Assembly (NCBI GenBank): GCA_040754475.1
Contig: JBFMCN010000003.1
Location: 1 to 8,293, forward strand
Source: JAJPHY01 sp040754475
GTDB taxonomy: Bacteria > Actinomycetota > UBA4738 > HRBIN12
Direction of reading: 5' to 3'
Length of the DNA: 8,293 bases
Position 1 is the first letter of the stretch, and each line of letters opens with the position of its first letter. A model generated the notes under the pieces. That model worked only from the letters and a program-made list of their open reading frames with translations. It had not been told where the DNA came from and did no database searches. Shown piece after piece: positions 1-5,590 of the stretch. Position numbers and translations under genes: made by a program.

Positions 1-95
1 AACTCAATATCGGAGCGACCTACGGCTCTCTAAAGGCCCAGAGCGAACGGACCGACCAACTACATCGAAGGGATATGCTGCCGAACGTGGGCCCC

Positions 96-118
96 CGGCC
101 GGGACCCGCTCCCGGCCG
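96..118 (+). promoter_or_regulatory. 8-bp hairpin in the leader of the response-regulator gene
   Basis: CGGCCGGG (96-103) and CCCGGCCG (111-118) are exact inverted repeats around a 7-base loop, all G/C paired. The stem ends 19 bases before ATG 138. It could shape translation initiation or be a terminator-like remnant of upstream transcription. No T-run follows, so a classical terminator is unlikely. The structure is visible in the sequence; its role is inference. Confidence 0.45.
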
Positions 119-137
119 TACAGGCCCCTCTACGACC

Positions 138-1103
138 ATGACCCAAGCCGAGACCGCGCACAACGGTGGGAAGACCGCAGGGAGCATCCTGGTCGTCGAC
201 GATTCGCCGACCATCGCGGGTCTGCTGCGGCTCCTCCTGAAGCGGGCGGGATACGAGGTTCGCACCGCCGGCACCGGGCTCGAGGCTCTCGACGCAGTCG
301 AGGAACGCTGCCCGGACCTGATCCTGGCGGACGTGATGATGCCCGAGATGGACGGGCTCGAGCTGACCCGCCGCATCCGACAGAACTCGCGCACGGCCAA
401 CGTGAGCGTCATCCTGGTCACGGCAAGGGGCATGTCGGCCGACCGGCTCGACGGCCTCGCCGCCGGCGCCGACGACTATGTCGTCAAGCCATTCGACCCC
501 CCCGAGGTCCTCGCACGCGTAAGGGGCGTGCTGCGTAGAGCGAGGGAGCTCAAGGCTGCATCGCCACTCACGCAGCTGCCCGGGAACACCCGGATCCAGG
601 AGGAGATCGACGCCCGGATCCGTGCGAACACGGAGTTCGCTCTCCTGTACGCCGACCTGGACAACTTCAAGGCGTACAACGATCACTACGGGTTCGCGCG
701 AGGCGACGACGTCCTGAAGCTCACGGCCCGTCTGATCCAGGACGTGGCCATCGAGGAAGTGGACCCCGACGCGTTCGTCGGCCACATCGGCGGTGACGAC
801 TTCGTGGTCCTCACGACCCCAGATCTCGCGCCCCGGATCGCAGAGGGGATCATCGCGGCCTTCGATCGAGAGGCACCCTCCCTTTACGACCTGGAGGACG
901 CCTCTCGCGGATACATCGAGAAGGAGGACCGGCAGGCCAGGATGCAGCGGTTCCCTCTGGTCTCGATCTCGATCGGCGTTGCGACCACCGAACGTCGGAG
1001 CTTCTCCCACTACGCGGAAGCCGTGGCGATCGCCAGCGAGATGAAGTCGTACACGAAGAAGTCGTACGGGTCCTCGTGGGCGATGGACCAGCGAACCAGC
1101 TAG
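138..1103 (+). CDS. Response regulator with REC receiver and divergent GGDEF (GGDDF) output domain
   Basis: A soluble two-domain signalling protein of 321 aa. REC domain, about residues 16-133: acidic pair D21/D22 in VVDDS, phospho-acceptor D65 in ADVMMPEMDG, T95 in VTARG and K117 in VVKPF, so all receiver residues are present. GGDEF-type domain, about 143-315: SPLTQLPGN in place of the usual DxLTGLxNR, then YADLDNFKAYNDHYG (D173, N176) and the signature GHIGGDDF (GGDDF at 218-222). The fourth signature residue is Asp, not the usual catalytic Glu. No RxxD inhibitory site lies five residues before the signature. I have seen LPGN plus HIGGDDF in a recurring GGDEF subfamily (from memory), so this is probably a subfamily trait and not decay. 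Whether it makes c-di-GMP is open. Start: ATG 138 is preferred over the in-frame ATG at 75, whose extra 21 residues are Pro/Gly-rich and are read from a strong hairpin. No kinase is adjacent, so it is an orphan regulator. Its stop lies 9 bases from that of the converging ftsB. Confidence 0.9.
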   Translation: MTQAETAHNGGKTAGSILVVDDSPTIAGLLRLLLKRAGYEVRTAGTGLEALDAVEERCPDLILADVMMPEMDGLELTRRIRQNSRTANVSVILVTARGMSADRLDGLAAGADDYVVKPFDPPEVLARVRGVLRRARELKAASPLTQLPGNTRIQEEIDARIRANTEFALLYADLDNFKAYNDHYGFARGDDVLKLTARLIQDVAIEEVDPDAFVGHIGGDDFVVLTTPDLAPRIAEGIIAAFDREAPSLYDLEDASRGYIEKEDRQARMQRFPLVSISIGVATTERRSFSHYAEAVAIASEMKSYTKKSYGSSWAMDQRTS

Positions 1104-1104
1104 C

Positions 1105-1129
1105 AGCCGGGCTCAGCAGTCCGACGGCT
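1105..1129. terminator. Possible bidirectional terminator between converging genes
   Basis: AGCCG (1105-1109) pairs with CGGCT (1125-1129). Inside, GG/CC and CT/AG can pair around a CAGC loop if two small bulges are allowed. It spans the 9-base gap between the response-regulator stop (1101-1103) and the ftsB stop (1113-1115), where both transcripts must end. The stem is imperfect and has no T-tract on either side, so this is only a candidate. Confidence 0.25.
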
Positions 1130-1442
1130 CGGCGTCCCCGCTTCGCGGAGTGGTGACGAACGCGACCTCGCCGGATTCGACCATGCCGAGGCACTCGCGC
1201 GCCCGGCGCTCGAGCTCGGCCGGATCGTGCAGCGCCGTGATCTGTGTCCTCAGCTCGTCGTTGGTGTCCACGAGCACCTGCGCCTGCCGCTCCAGATCGG
1301 CGATCCGGTCGCGCTGCGAGACCAGCTCCCGGATGGGTACGAGAGACAGCACACCCAGCACCGTCGCCACCACGAGCAGGAAGCCTGCGCGGCCGGTGAG
1401 CTTGCCTCTTGGGCCGACACCGGCCTCGCTCCCGACGGTCAT
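1113..1442 (-). CDS. ftsB: FtsB/DivIC-family septum formation initiator
   Basis: A 109-aa single-pass membrane protein of the division apparatus. Family members bind FtsL and FtsQ/DivIB at the septum and help activate septal peptidoglycan synthesis. Seen here: a short basic N-terminus (PRGKLTGRAG), one TM segment at about residues 19-37, then a coiled-coil stretch (about 41-72, RDRIADLERQAQVLV...) and the typical DivIC C-terminal pattern ELERRARECLGMVESGEVAFV (the segment from E76 to V95). The length is near that of E. coli FtsB; many actinobacterial homologues have longer, proline-rich N-termini. The start is ATG 1442, with AGGAG at 1453-1449 six bases upstream. The ATG overlaps the eno stop (ATGA, 1442-1439), so translation is probably coupled to enolase. 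The reading frame stays open upstream into eno, but that part is antisense-like shadow sequence with no similarity to anything I recognise. Confidence 0.88.
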   Translation of the reverse strand: MTVGSEAGVGPRGKLTGRAGFLLVVATVLGVLSLVPIRELVSQRDRIADLERQAQVLVDTNDELRTQITALHDPAELERRARECLGMVESGEVAFVTTPRSGDAEPSDC

Positions 1443-2719
1443 CCGCTGCTCCTGCGGATCGCGGCGCCCCCGGCGTAGCGGGCGGCGTCGCCGAGCTGCT
1501 CCTCGATCCGCAGCAACCGGTTGTACTTGGCAACCCGCTCGCTCCGGCAGACGGCGCCCGTCTTGATCTGCCCGGTGTCCAGTGCCACCGCCAGATCGGC
1601 GATCGTCGTGTCCTCGGTCTCGCCGGAGCGGTGGCTGACGACCTGACCGTAGCCGTTGCGTGCCGCCCTCCGCATGACGTCCAGGGTCTCCGTCAGCGTT
1701 CCTATCTGGTTCACCTTGATGAGGATCGCGTTCGCCACATGCTCGCGGAGACCCCGGTCCAACCGCTCCGGGTTCGTCACGAACAGATCGTCGCCGACCA
1801 GCTGGCACTGCGGCCCGAGCTCCGCGGTGAGCTTCGCCCACCCCTCCCAGTCGTCTTCGGCCAGGCCGTCCTCGATGGAGACCAGGGGGAACGCGTCCAG
1901 CAGGGAGGCCCAGAACTCGACCATCTCTTCCGACGTCCGGTCCTTGCCCTCAAGGCGATACCCGCCGTCGCGGAAGAACTCGGAGGCGGCCGGATCCATC
2001 GCGAGCGCGACCTCATCGCCTGGCTCGAGGCCCGTCTTCTCGATCGCGCGGACCAGAAGCTCGAGGGCCTCGGAGGCAGTTGCGATCTGCGGAGCGAACC
2101 CGCCCTCGTCCCCTACGGCCGTCGCCAGCCCCCGTTCCTTCAGCAGCGACTTCAGGGCCTGATAGATCTCCGCGCACCACCGAAGGGCCTCGGAGAACGA
2201 CGCGGCGCCGACCGGCGCGAGCATGAACTCCTGGGGCTCGAGTTCGTTGTCCGCATGGACTCCGCCGTTGATCACGTTCATGAGCGGCAGCGGCAGCACG
2301 TGGGCGCTCGGTCCCCCGAGGTACCGGTAGAGCGGCATACCGAGGCTCGCCGCCGCGGCGTGGGCGGTCGCGAGGGAGACGCCGAGGAGAGCGTTGGCCC
2401 CGAGGGCGGACTTGTCGGTAGTGCCGTCAAGATCGATCAGCCTCGCGTCGAGGCCGCGCTGGTCGAGCGCGTCGTGGCCCTCGATCTCGGGACCGAGCAC
2501 CGAGACCACGTTCTCGACGGCACGAAGGACACCCTTGCCGCCGAAGCGGTTCGCGTCGCCGTCGCGGAGCTCGAGGGCTTCGTGCTCGCCGGTCGATGCG
2601 CCGCTCGGTACGTCGGCTCGGCCGATCGCTCCGTCGTCGAGGGCGACCTCGACCTCCACAGTGGGATTGCCACGCGAGTCGAGGATCTCGCGGGCTTCGA
2701 CCGTCACGATCGCAGGCAT
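1439..2719 (-). CDS. eno: Enolase (phosphopyruvate hydratase)
   Basis: Cytosolic glycolytic enzyme interconverting 2-phosphoglycerate and phosphoenolpyruvate, 426 aa, normal bacterial length. The N-terminus has AREILDSRGNPTVEVEV and the ASTGEHEALELRDGD substrate loop. Catalytic and metal positions, by analogy with E. coli, are all present: E164 (PQEFM), E205 (VGDEGGFAP), Mg ligands D242, E283 and D310, the catalytic lysine K335 in the signature LIKVNQIGTLTET, H363 in SHRSGETEDT, and K386 in IKTGA. The C-terminal RSERVAKYNRLLRIEEQLG is standard. A small oddity is Cys391, where most enolases I recall have a small residue, as in KTGAPARSERVAKYN. The start is ATG 2719, fixed by the conserved MPxIxxVxAREILDSRGNP beginning. 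No convincing Shine-Dalgarno precedes it, and a -10-like TAGAAT ends 9 bases upstream, which suggests a nearly leaderless message. Downstream, its TGA overlaps the ftsB ATG. Confidence 0.98.
   Translation of the reverse strand: MPAIVTVEAREILDSRGNPTVEVEVALDDGAIGRADVPSGASTGEHEALELRDGDANRFGGKGVLRAVENVVSVLGPEIEGHDALDQRGLDARLIDLDGTTDKSALGANALLGVSLATAHAAAASLGMPLYRYLGGPSAHVLPLPLMNVINGGVHADNELEPQEFMLAPVGAASFSEALRWCAEIYQALKSLLKERGLATAVGDEGGFAPQIATASEALELLVRAIEKTGLEPGDEVALAMDPAASEFFRDGGYRLEGKDRTSEEMVEFWASLLDAFPLVSIEDGLAEDDWEGWAKLTAELGPQCQLVGDDLFVTNPERLDRGLREHVANAILIKVNQIGTLTETLDVMRRAARNGYGQVVSHRSGETEDTTIADLAVALDTGQIKTGAVCRSERVAKYNRLLRIEEQLGDAARYAGGAAIRRSSG
1449..1453 (-). promoter_or_regulatory. Ribosome binding site of ftsB, inside the 3' end of eno
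   Basis: AGGAG on the minus strand, 6 bases before ATG 1442. It decides the ftsB start inside a frame that is open much further upstream. It lies in the last codons of eno, so ribosomes ending on eno arrive on it. Confidence 0.65.
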
Positions 2720-2728
2720 GGGAGCCTG

Positions 2729-2734
2729 ATTCTA
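2729..2734 (-). promoter_or_regulatory. Candidate -10 element for eno (leaderless or very short leader)
   Basis: TAGAAT (minus strand, 2734 to 2729) differs from TATAAT at one base and fits the actinobacterial TANNNT pattern. It ends 9 bases before the eno ATG, so transcription would start within about 3 bases of the start codon. No good -35 hexamer stands at 16-18 bases. It sits in the 52-base gap between the cyclase stop and eno, inside the palindrome TTCTAGAA (2730-2737). Direct observation for the bases, inference for function. Confidence 0.4.
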
Positions 2735-2771
2735 GAACTCCCGACCGGTCCAGGAGGTGAACGGCGCCGGA

Positions 2772-3827
2772 CTAGGGGATCTGGAGGTCCGAGCCTCCCG
2801 ACATCGGGTCGGCCACATCGGCAAGCACGACGACCCGGTCCCGCCCCATCTCCTTCGCCTCGTACAGCGCGGCGTCGGTGCGGGCGAACAGGTCCCCCGC
2901 CGCCTCGGACCCGTCCCAGGTGGCCACGCCGACCGAGCATTTGGCTTCGGGCACAGCCCTCCGAAGCCGTTCCGCGATGGTCGCCGCCATCTCGAGGTGG
3001 CAGCCTGGAAGAAGGACACCGAACTCGTCTCCGCCGATCCTCGCCAGGATGTCGCTCGCCCGCAGCTGGTTCTGCCACGCCGCCGAGACCACCTTGAGGA
3101 GGACGTCGCCGGCCTGATGACCGTAGCGGTCGTTGTATCCCTTGAAGTCGTCGAGGTCGAGGAGTGCCACTGAGAGCGGCCTACCGTCGCGAGCAGCTCG
3201 CATCAGCCCCGTGTCGAGCGCCTCGTCCCAGGCCCGTCGATTCGCAGCGCCGGTGAGCGGGTCCGTGCCGGCCAGGACCTGAAGCGTGCTCGTCTCGGTG
3301 CGGATCCGAGAGAAGAATCGATTGACCACCAGGCCGAGCGACGCCCCGACGGTCATCATCGCGGCCAGGCGCGGCCACTCGTCGGCGACGGAGCCGGAGG
3401 CTAGCACCGACGCGCCGAGCGCGACAGCGGCCGCGGCCAGCGCGCCAACCAGCTCGAGACCGCTTCCGTAGACCGCGACCCAGAGGACGGGCAGCAGCAC
3501 GAGTTGCGCGTAGGACGATTCGATTCCCCCGGTCGCCTGGGCGGTCATGTAGGCAACCACGACATATGCCAGCGGCATCAGCCGGTGGAGGATCGAGGGC
3601 AGACGCTCCCAGGGAACGAGCAGCGTGGCGATGACGGTCGCGGCCGTCAGCGTGGAGGCCTGAAGGATCAAGCTCGCCGACCCCGAGGACACCTGCCGCA
3701 TGGCGAACGAGAGGAGGCCCAGTAGGGCAGCCCCAACGAGGCTTCCAACTTGGCGGAAGAGCGCCTCGCGGCTCAGTGGGTCGGTTCGCTGGAATCCAAA
3801 GCCGCCCCTGGCCTGCGTTGCGGTCAT
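2772..3827 (-). CDS. Membrane-bound diguanylate cyclase (GGDEF)
   Basis: A 351-aa protein expected to make cyclic di-GMP from two GTP at the inner face of the membrane. The N-terminal half (about residues 28-172) is hydrophobic, with roughly six TM segments (about 29-43, 52-71, 84-97, 106-121, 125-145, 153-171) and no recognisable named sensor domain. A short linker (FFSRIRTETSTLQVLAG) leads to the GGDEF domain, about 185-336: DPLTGAANRR (189-198), DLDDFKGYNDRYGH with metal-site D224, and the intact signature RIGGDEF (GGDEF at 265-269). RASD (256-259) lies five residues upstream, a proper I-site for product inhibition. The SVGVAT and DxALYxAKxxGRDR motifs near the end are canonical. The start is ATG 3827, with a GGGGGAG-type purine tract 4 bases upstream. 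The gene stands between the mazG-GNAT unit and eno, where I know of no cyclase in other actinobacterial versions of this locus. Confidence 0.93.
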   Translation of the reverse strand: MTATQARGGFGFQRTDPLSREALFRQVGSLVGAALLGLLSFAMRQVSSGSASLILQASTLTAATVIATLLVPWERLPSILHRLMPLAYVVVAYMTAQATGGIESSYAQLVLLPVLWVAVYGSGLELVGALAAAAVALGASVLASGSVADEWPRLAAMMTVGASLGLVVNRFFSRIRTETSTLQVLAGTDPLTGAANRRAWDEALDTGLMRAARDGRPLSVALLDLDDFKGYNDRYGHQAGDVLLKVVSAAWQNQLRASDILARIGGDEFGVLLPGCHLEMAATIAERLRRAVPEAKCSVGVATWDGSEAAGDLFARTDAALYEAKEMGRDRVVVLADVADPMSGGSDLQIP

Positions 3828-3831
3828 CGCT

Positions 3832-3840
3832 CTCCCCCTC
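3832..3840 (-). promoter_or_regulatory. Purine-rich ribosome binding site of the membrane diguanylate cyclase
   Basis: GAGGGGGAG on the minus strand, 4 bases before ATG 3827. Together with the hydrophobic N-terminus that follows, it supports this start. It lies directly downstream of the perfect palindrome GGGGCCCC (3841-3848), which might compete for it by pairing. Confidence 0.55.
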
Positions 3841-3849
3841 GGGGCCCCA

Positions 3850-3867
3850 GGTGACTACGAGTCCACC
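3850..3867 (-). promoter_or_regulatory. Small hairpin in the cyclase leader
   Basis: On the minus strand GGTGGACTCGTAGTCACC folds as GACT/AGTC around a CGT loop, extended by GGT/ACC past one bulged G. It lies between the candidate promoter and the ribosome binding site. It could be an operator-like or RNA element. I could not match it to a known riboswitch. Confidence 0.3.
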
Positions 3868-3878
3868 GTCACTTCCGT

Positions 3879-3902
3879 TTATCGGCGTCTCGCACGCGTT
3901 TA
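3879..3902 (-). promoter_or_regulatory. Sigma-28 (FliA/SigD)-like promoter before the membrane cyclase
   Basis: An exact GCCGATAA (minus strand, 3886 to 3879), the classical flagellar sigma -10 box, lies 51 bases before the cyclase ATG in a non-coding gap. TAAA (3902 to 3899), the matching -35 core, lies upstream. The gap between them is 12 bases, while the known consensus has about 15, so the match is incomplete. Transcription from it would give a leader of about 45 bases containing the hairpin at 3850-3867. Confidence 0.35.
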
Positions 3903-3910
3903 GTCCAGTC

Positions 3911-3937
3911 CTGGGCCGGAGGATTTTGAAGGCCCAG
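3911..3937 (-). terminator. Terminator-like hairpin after the acetyltransferase gene
   Basis: CTGGGCC and GGCCCAG form a perfect 7-bp stem (3931-3937 with 3911-3917) around a 13-base loop, beginning 7 bases after the acetyltransferase stop. No T-run follows, as is common for G+C-rich terminators. It separates the mfd-to-GNAT operon from the cyclase. Confidence 0.45.
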
Positions 3938-3944
3938 TTGGGGC

Positions 3945-4781
3945 CTACGTCGGCGGGTCCCCCACCTGGGGGAACCGACCACCACCCTTCGGTCCGGCCC
4001 CAGCTGCTGGTTGCAGTACAAACGAGAAGAAGCGGCAGATCGGATCGAAGCCGAGCCTCGCGTACAGGTCCTTCGGCCAGTCCGCCCGATCGGCGAGGAG
4101 GAAGACGAGATCGCACCCGTCTCGCCGCGCCTCGCGCGTGGCTCGGAGCACGACCGATGCCGCCAACCCGCGTCCTCGGTACTCCTCCAGCGTGCACACA
4201 TCCTCGACCTGCGCCACGCCCTTGCCCCAGTAGAGCTCGCACATGCTGGCGATCTCACCCTCGACCCGGGCCACGAAGAACCGAGCTCCCACCGCCGCCA
4301 GCACTCGCTTGAAGTCGGCAAGCGATCGCGCGACCTCTTCTGAGCTGATGTGCGGCGTCCGCCGGTACACGTTCCTTGCCGCCGGGATGAAGGTCTCGAC
4401 GTCCACCTCCTCGACCAGAGCGAGGTCTCGTGGTCGGTCCGCCTTCCGTCGAAGCGTCATGACCGCCAGGTCTTCGCACTCGAAACCGAGCGCGGCAAAC
4501 GCCGGCGCGAGCCGTTCACCGTCGGCCGCGTGCTCCACGATGATCTCCCGGTGCGAAAGGCCCGCCCCTCCAAGGATCCGATCGGCCTCCGCCGCAAGCG
4601 TTTCAGCAGTTACTCCTTCCAACGACCGGGTCGCCCGCAGGAAGTTGCTGTCCCACCTGAGCGGATATCGGGCATCCAGATACGCCGTCCCCCACTCGAA
4701 CGGTTCGATGCGTGTGGCGAGCTTCTCCTCGTGTGAGCGCACGAACTCGATGATTCGCTCGCAGTCGGCTGCCGCGTTCAC
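3945..4781 (-). CDS. GNAT-family N-acetyltransferase, probably with two GNAT folds
   Basis: A 278-aa cytosolic protein expected to move an acetyl group from acetyl-CoA to an unknown amine. The C-terminal half is a clear GNAT domain (about residues 120-258). Strand FFVARVEGEIASMCELYW is followed by motif A, VEDVCTLEEYRGRGLAASV, whose RGRGLA (202-207) binds the CoA pyrophosphate, and then by DLYARLGF (238-245) as motif B. The N-terminal half (about 20-112) ends in REIIVEH...LAPAFAALGFECEDLAVM, which resembles the end of a second, degenerate GNAT fold without an RxxGxG loop. The tail (259-278) is Gly/Pro-rich and probably disordered. The start is GTG 4781, overlapping the mazG stop (GTGA), with GAGG four bases upstream. 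The operon position points to co-expression with mazG but says nothing about substrate. It could act on a small molecule, an antibiotic or a protein. Confidence 0.87.
   Translation of the reverse strand: MNAAADCERIIEFVRSHEEKLATRIEPFEWGTAYLDARYPLRWDSNFLRATRSLEGVTAETLAAEADRILGGAGLSHREIIVEHAADGERLAPAFAALGFECEDLAVMTLRRKADRPRDLALVEEVDVETFIPAARNVYRRTPHISSEEVARSLADFKRVLAAVGARFFVARVEGEIASMCELYWGKGVAQVEDVCTLEEYRGRGLAASVVLRATREARRDGCDLVFLLADRADWPKDLYARLGFDPICRFFSFVLQPAAGAGPKGGGRFPQVGDPPT
3956..3976 (-). terminator. Strong hairpin in the last codons of the acetyltransferase gene
   Basis: CCCCC (3959-3963) pairs with GGGGG (3968-3972) over a 4-base loop. The stem is extended by GGT (3956-3958) with ACC (3974-3976) past a bulged A at 3973. 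It lies inside codons for the C-terminal FPQVGDPP and forms, with the hairpin at 3911-3937, a tandem structure at the end of the unit. It may help termination or protect the 3' end; that role is inferred. Confidence 0.35.
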
Positions 4782-5590
4782 CGCACCTCGCGGAAGAGCC
4801 GACGGATCTCGGCCTCGGACAGCGCATCGAGATCGAGACCGCGTTCGCGAGCCTTCGCCATGAAGCGCTCATGCCGCTCCGCGAACCCGCGGATCGTGCG
4901 ACGGAGGGCGCTTTCGGCATCGACACCCAGCTTGCGGGCCACCGAGACCGTCGCGAACAGCACGTCGCCGATCTCCGCCTCGGTGCTCTCGGGGTCCGTG
5001 GCTCGCTCGAGCTCCTCGATCTCCTCCTCGAGCGCTTCGAGCGCGCTCTCGCGACTTCCCCACTCGAAGCCCGAGCCGGCGGCGCGGCGCTGGACCTTGG
5101 CCGCACGCGCGAGCGCGGGAAGCGTCGGCGGGATGTCCTCCTCGACGCCTGTCTCCCCTTTCTCCTCCGCCTTTATGCGTTCCCAGTTGACCAGGACCTC
5201 GTCGGCGCCAGAGACCTCCACGTCGCCGAACACGTGCGGGTGTCGACGGATCAGCTTCTCCACTATCCCGCGCGCCACGTCGTCGACGTCCCACGCCTCG
5301 TCGTCGGCGGCCATCTGCGAGTGGAACACCACCTGCAGGAGCACATCGCCCAGCTCCTCTCGGAGGCGCTCACGGTCGTCGGAATCGATCGCGTCGAGGA
5401 CCTCGTGCGTCTCCTCCAGCAGGTGCCTGGCGAGCGTGCGGTGCGTCTGCTCGCGGTCCCACGGACACCCGCCGGGCCCTCGCAGGCGCGCCATGATCCG
5501 GATGAGGTCGAGGAGCCTCTCGCCTTGCTGCGAGGATGGGACCGGGCCCTGTGGGACGTGTGCGAGCGCGTCGTCCTCCGGCTCGCTCAC
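4778..5590 (-). CDS. mazG: Nucleoside triphosphate pyrophosphohydrolase MazG
   Basis: House-cleaning enzyme hydrolysing NTPs and dNTPs to the monophosphate and PPi, removing damaged or surplus nucleotides. The 270 aa contain the two tandem MazG all-alpha units of the full-length family. The first has LRGPGGCPWDREQTH (37-50), the metal motif EETHE (59-63) with EELGD (78-82), then HPHVFGD (117-123). The second has a Glu-rich helix (188-195) and EIGDVLFATVSVARKLG, from E206 with D209. Both ExxE/ExxD sets are present, so both units could bind Mg. The start is GTG 5590: no other start codon precedes the conserved GERLLDLIRIMARLR, and the next ATG (residue 33) would remove the first helix. That leaves an acidic, Pro-rich N-terminal extension of about 22 residues. 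The GTG overlaps the stop of the upstream lipoprotein gene (GTGA), and its own TGA overlaps the acetyltransferase GTG. Confidence 0.95.
   Translation of the reverse strand: MSEPEDDALAHVPQGPVPSSQQGERLLDLIRIMARLRGPGGCPWDREQTHRTLARHLLEETHEVLDAIDSDDRERLREELGDVLLQVVFHSQMAADDEAWDVDDVARGIVEKLIRRHPHVFGDVEVSGADEVLVNWERIKAEEKGETGVEEDIPPTLPALARAAKVQRRAAGSGFEWGSRESALEALEEEIEELERATDPESTEAEIGDVLFATVSVARKLGVDAESALRRTIRGFAERHERFMAKARERGLDLDALSEAEIRRLFREVR

Noticed and set aside
75..137. Earlier ATG (75) for the response regulator
   Set aside because: The 21 extra residues are Pro/Gly-rich and encoded by a hairpin; REC domains usually start soon after the N-terminus, as with ATG 138.
1443..1841. Upstream extension of the ftsB frame to 1841
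   Set aside because: It overlaps eno in another frame, is Arg/Gly-rich without similarity, and a good ribosome site stands before ATG 1442.
1409..3097. 562-codon open frame on the plus strand opposite eno
   Set aside because: It is antisense to a complete, motif-perfect enolase and shows no recognisable domain. Long antisense frames are expected in high-GC DNA.
2750..3173. AGGAGG followed by GTG at 2757 on the plus strand, opening a 138-codon frame
   Set aside because: The Shine-Dalgarno-like bases touch the GTG with no spacer, and the frame is antisense to the diguanylate cyclase.
3828..3944. c-di-GMP riboswitch before the membrane cyclase
   Set aside because: I looked for the class I (GEMM) conserved segments such as GACGCAAAGCC and the AAACC block. 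Only scattered partial matches are present.
3181..4242. 353-codon minus-strand frame overlapping the cyclase and acetyltransferase genes
   Set aside because: It is a +1-type shadow: Arg/Gly-rich, no domains, and it crosses the intergenic gap with its structured elements.
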